A DNA stretch of 5,947 bases from UBA830 sp036339975. GTDB taxonomy: Bacteria; Pseudomonadota; Alphaproteobacteria; MPNO01; UBA830. Within the stretch, counting starts at the first letter, position 1. The number at the start of each line of letters is the position of its first letter. Positions 5,417-5,947 of this stretch are shown in pieces. The notes under the pieces were generated by a model, which saw only the letters and a list, made by a program, of their open reading frames with translations, was not told the origin of the DNA and did no database searches. The stretch covers positions 1 through 5,947 of the forward strand of contig JAYYZV010000133.1 in the NCBI GenBank assembly GCA_036339975.1, written 5' to 3'. The position numbers and the translations under genes were made by a program.

Positions 5417-5947
5417 GTGCTTAAAACCGGCCCCGCAGCCGGCATATTCTGGATGTGCATGGCGACGCTGATAAGTTCTATTTCGGGCGGACTAGTGCGA
5501 GAACTTGCCGGTCAGATCCCCACCATGGAATTGGTTTTTTTTCGTAATCTGATCGCCCTGATGGTTTTGATCCCAATCGTCCGCCGTCAGGGTTTAACCA
5601 TACCGGACCGTTCGCAAGCAGCGATATACGGCTGGAGGGTCCTGTTCACGTATAGCGCCATGACAATGTTGTTCTTTTCATTGAGCAAAATGCCAATCGC
5701 AGACGTATATGCTCTGCAGTATACGACCCCCCTTTTTACAATGGTGCTAGCAGTATTGATCCTCAAGCAAAAGGCAGACCGGCATAGCTGGATCGCGTGT
5801 ATGGTGGGTTTTTTGGGAACGCTAATCGTCATGCGACCCGGTATAATTGAAATCACGCTGGCTTCCGCGGCGGCGCTGACCATGGCTTTTCTGTACGCCG
5901 GCACCAACACCACCATCAAGCTGCTTTCGCGAAGGGACAGCCCGGAG
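5417..5947 (+). CDS. EamA/DMT-superfamily transporter, N-terminal part (truncated by window edge)
   Basis: The 177 codons present encode the first EamA domain of a drug/metabolite-type inner-membrane transporter, which is normally about 290-300 residues with ten helices in two repeats. Helices fall at about 7-27, 37-55, 70-89, 94-116, 123-140 and 146-170. The family pattern ELVFFRNLIALMVLIP (38-53) forms helix 2. PIADVYALQYTTPLFT (93-108) and GFLGTLIVMRPG (131-142) are also typical of EamA proteins. The substrate is unknown; members move metabolites, amino acids, nucleotide derivatives or S-adenosylmethionine. The frame is closed upstream by TAA at 5378. GTG 5417 is preferred because GAAAGG precedes it and it keeps helix 1 whole. 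The gene is divergent from the ligase-like gene. A T8 run at 5535-5542 encodes part of VFF (40-42). The second domain lies outside the window. Confidence 0.88.
   Translation, partial: MLKTGPAAGIFWMCMATLISSISGGLVRELAGQIPTMELVFFRNLIALMVLIPIVRRQGLTIPDRSQAAIYGWRVLFTYSAMTMLFFSLSKMPIADVYALQYTTPLFTMVLAVLILKQKADRHSWIACMVGFLGTLIVMRPGIIEITLASAAALTMAFLYAGTNTTIKLLSRRDSPE

Overview
The window looks like ordinary chromosomal DNA from a proteobacterium with mid-range GC content. An alphaproteobacterium is my best guess. That guess rests only on overall protein flavour and codon use, and no marker in the window fixes the taxon. Three genes are complete or nearly so, a fourth runs off the right edge, and short non-coding stretches lie between them.

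Layout from left to right. Bases 1-9 match what the 3' end of a tRNA with an encoded CCA would look like, and a tight hairpin follows at once. An AT-rich leader then leads to a rightward gene (314-1936) for a thiamine-diphosphate (ThDP) enzyme that resembles acetolactate synthase but lacks some of its hallmarks. A possible 14-codon leader ORF ends one base before its start. Tail-to-tail with it, only 5 bases away, is leftward glnS (1942-3633), a standard glutaminyl-tRNA synthetase. A 331-base stretch without a convincing gene precedes glnS in its direction of transcription. It separates glnS from another leftward gene (3965-5296), which encodes a polytopic membrane protein of the O-antigen ligase/polymerase (Wzy/WaaL) family and probably begins at a non-ATG codon. 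Divergent from that gene, across about 120 bases carrying an 8-bp inverted repeat, is a rightward EamA/DMT-family transporter. Its start is best read as GTG at 5417, and it is cut off after 177 codons.

The genes do not form an obvious pathway. glnS is a housekeeping gene, the ThDP enzyme has no small-subunit partner beside it, the ligase-like gene has no glycosyltransferase neighbours here, and the transporter substrate cannot be told. No CRISPR array, transposase, integrase, toxin-antitoxin pair or defence cassette is visible. I found no convincing new system. The observations worth a second look are small ones: the possible tRNA edge, the coupled leader ORF, the atypical ThDP enzyme motifs, the inverted repeat in the divergent promoter region, the possible leaderless start of glnS, and matching T8 tracts in the two membrane-protein genes.
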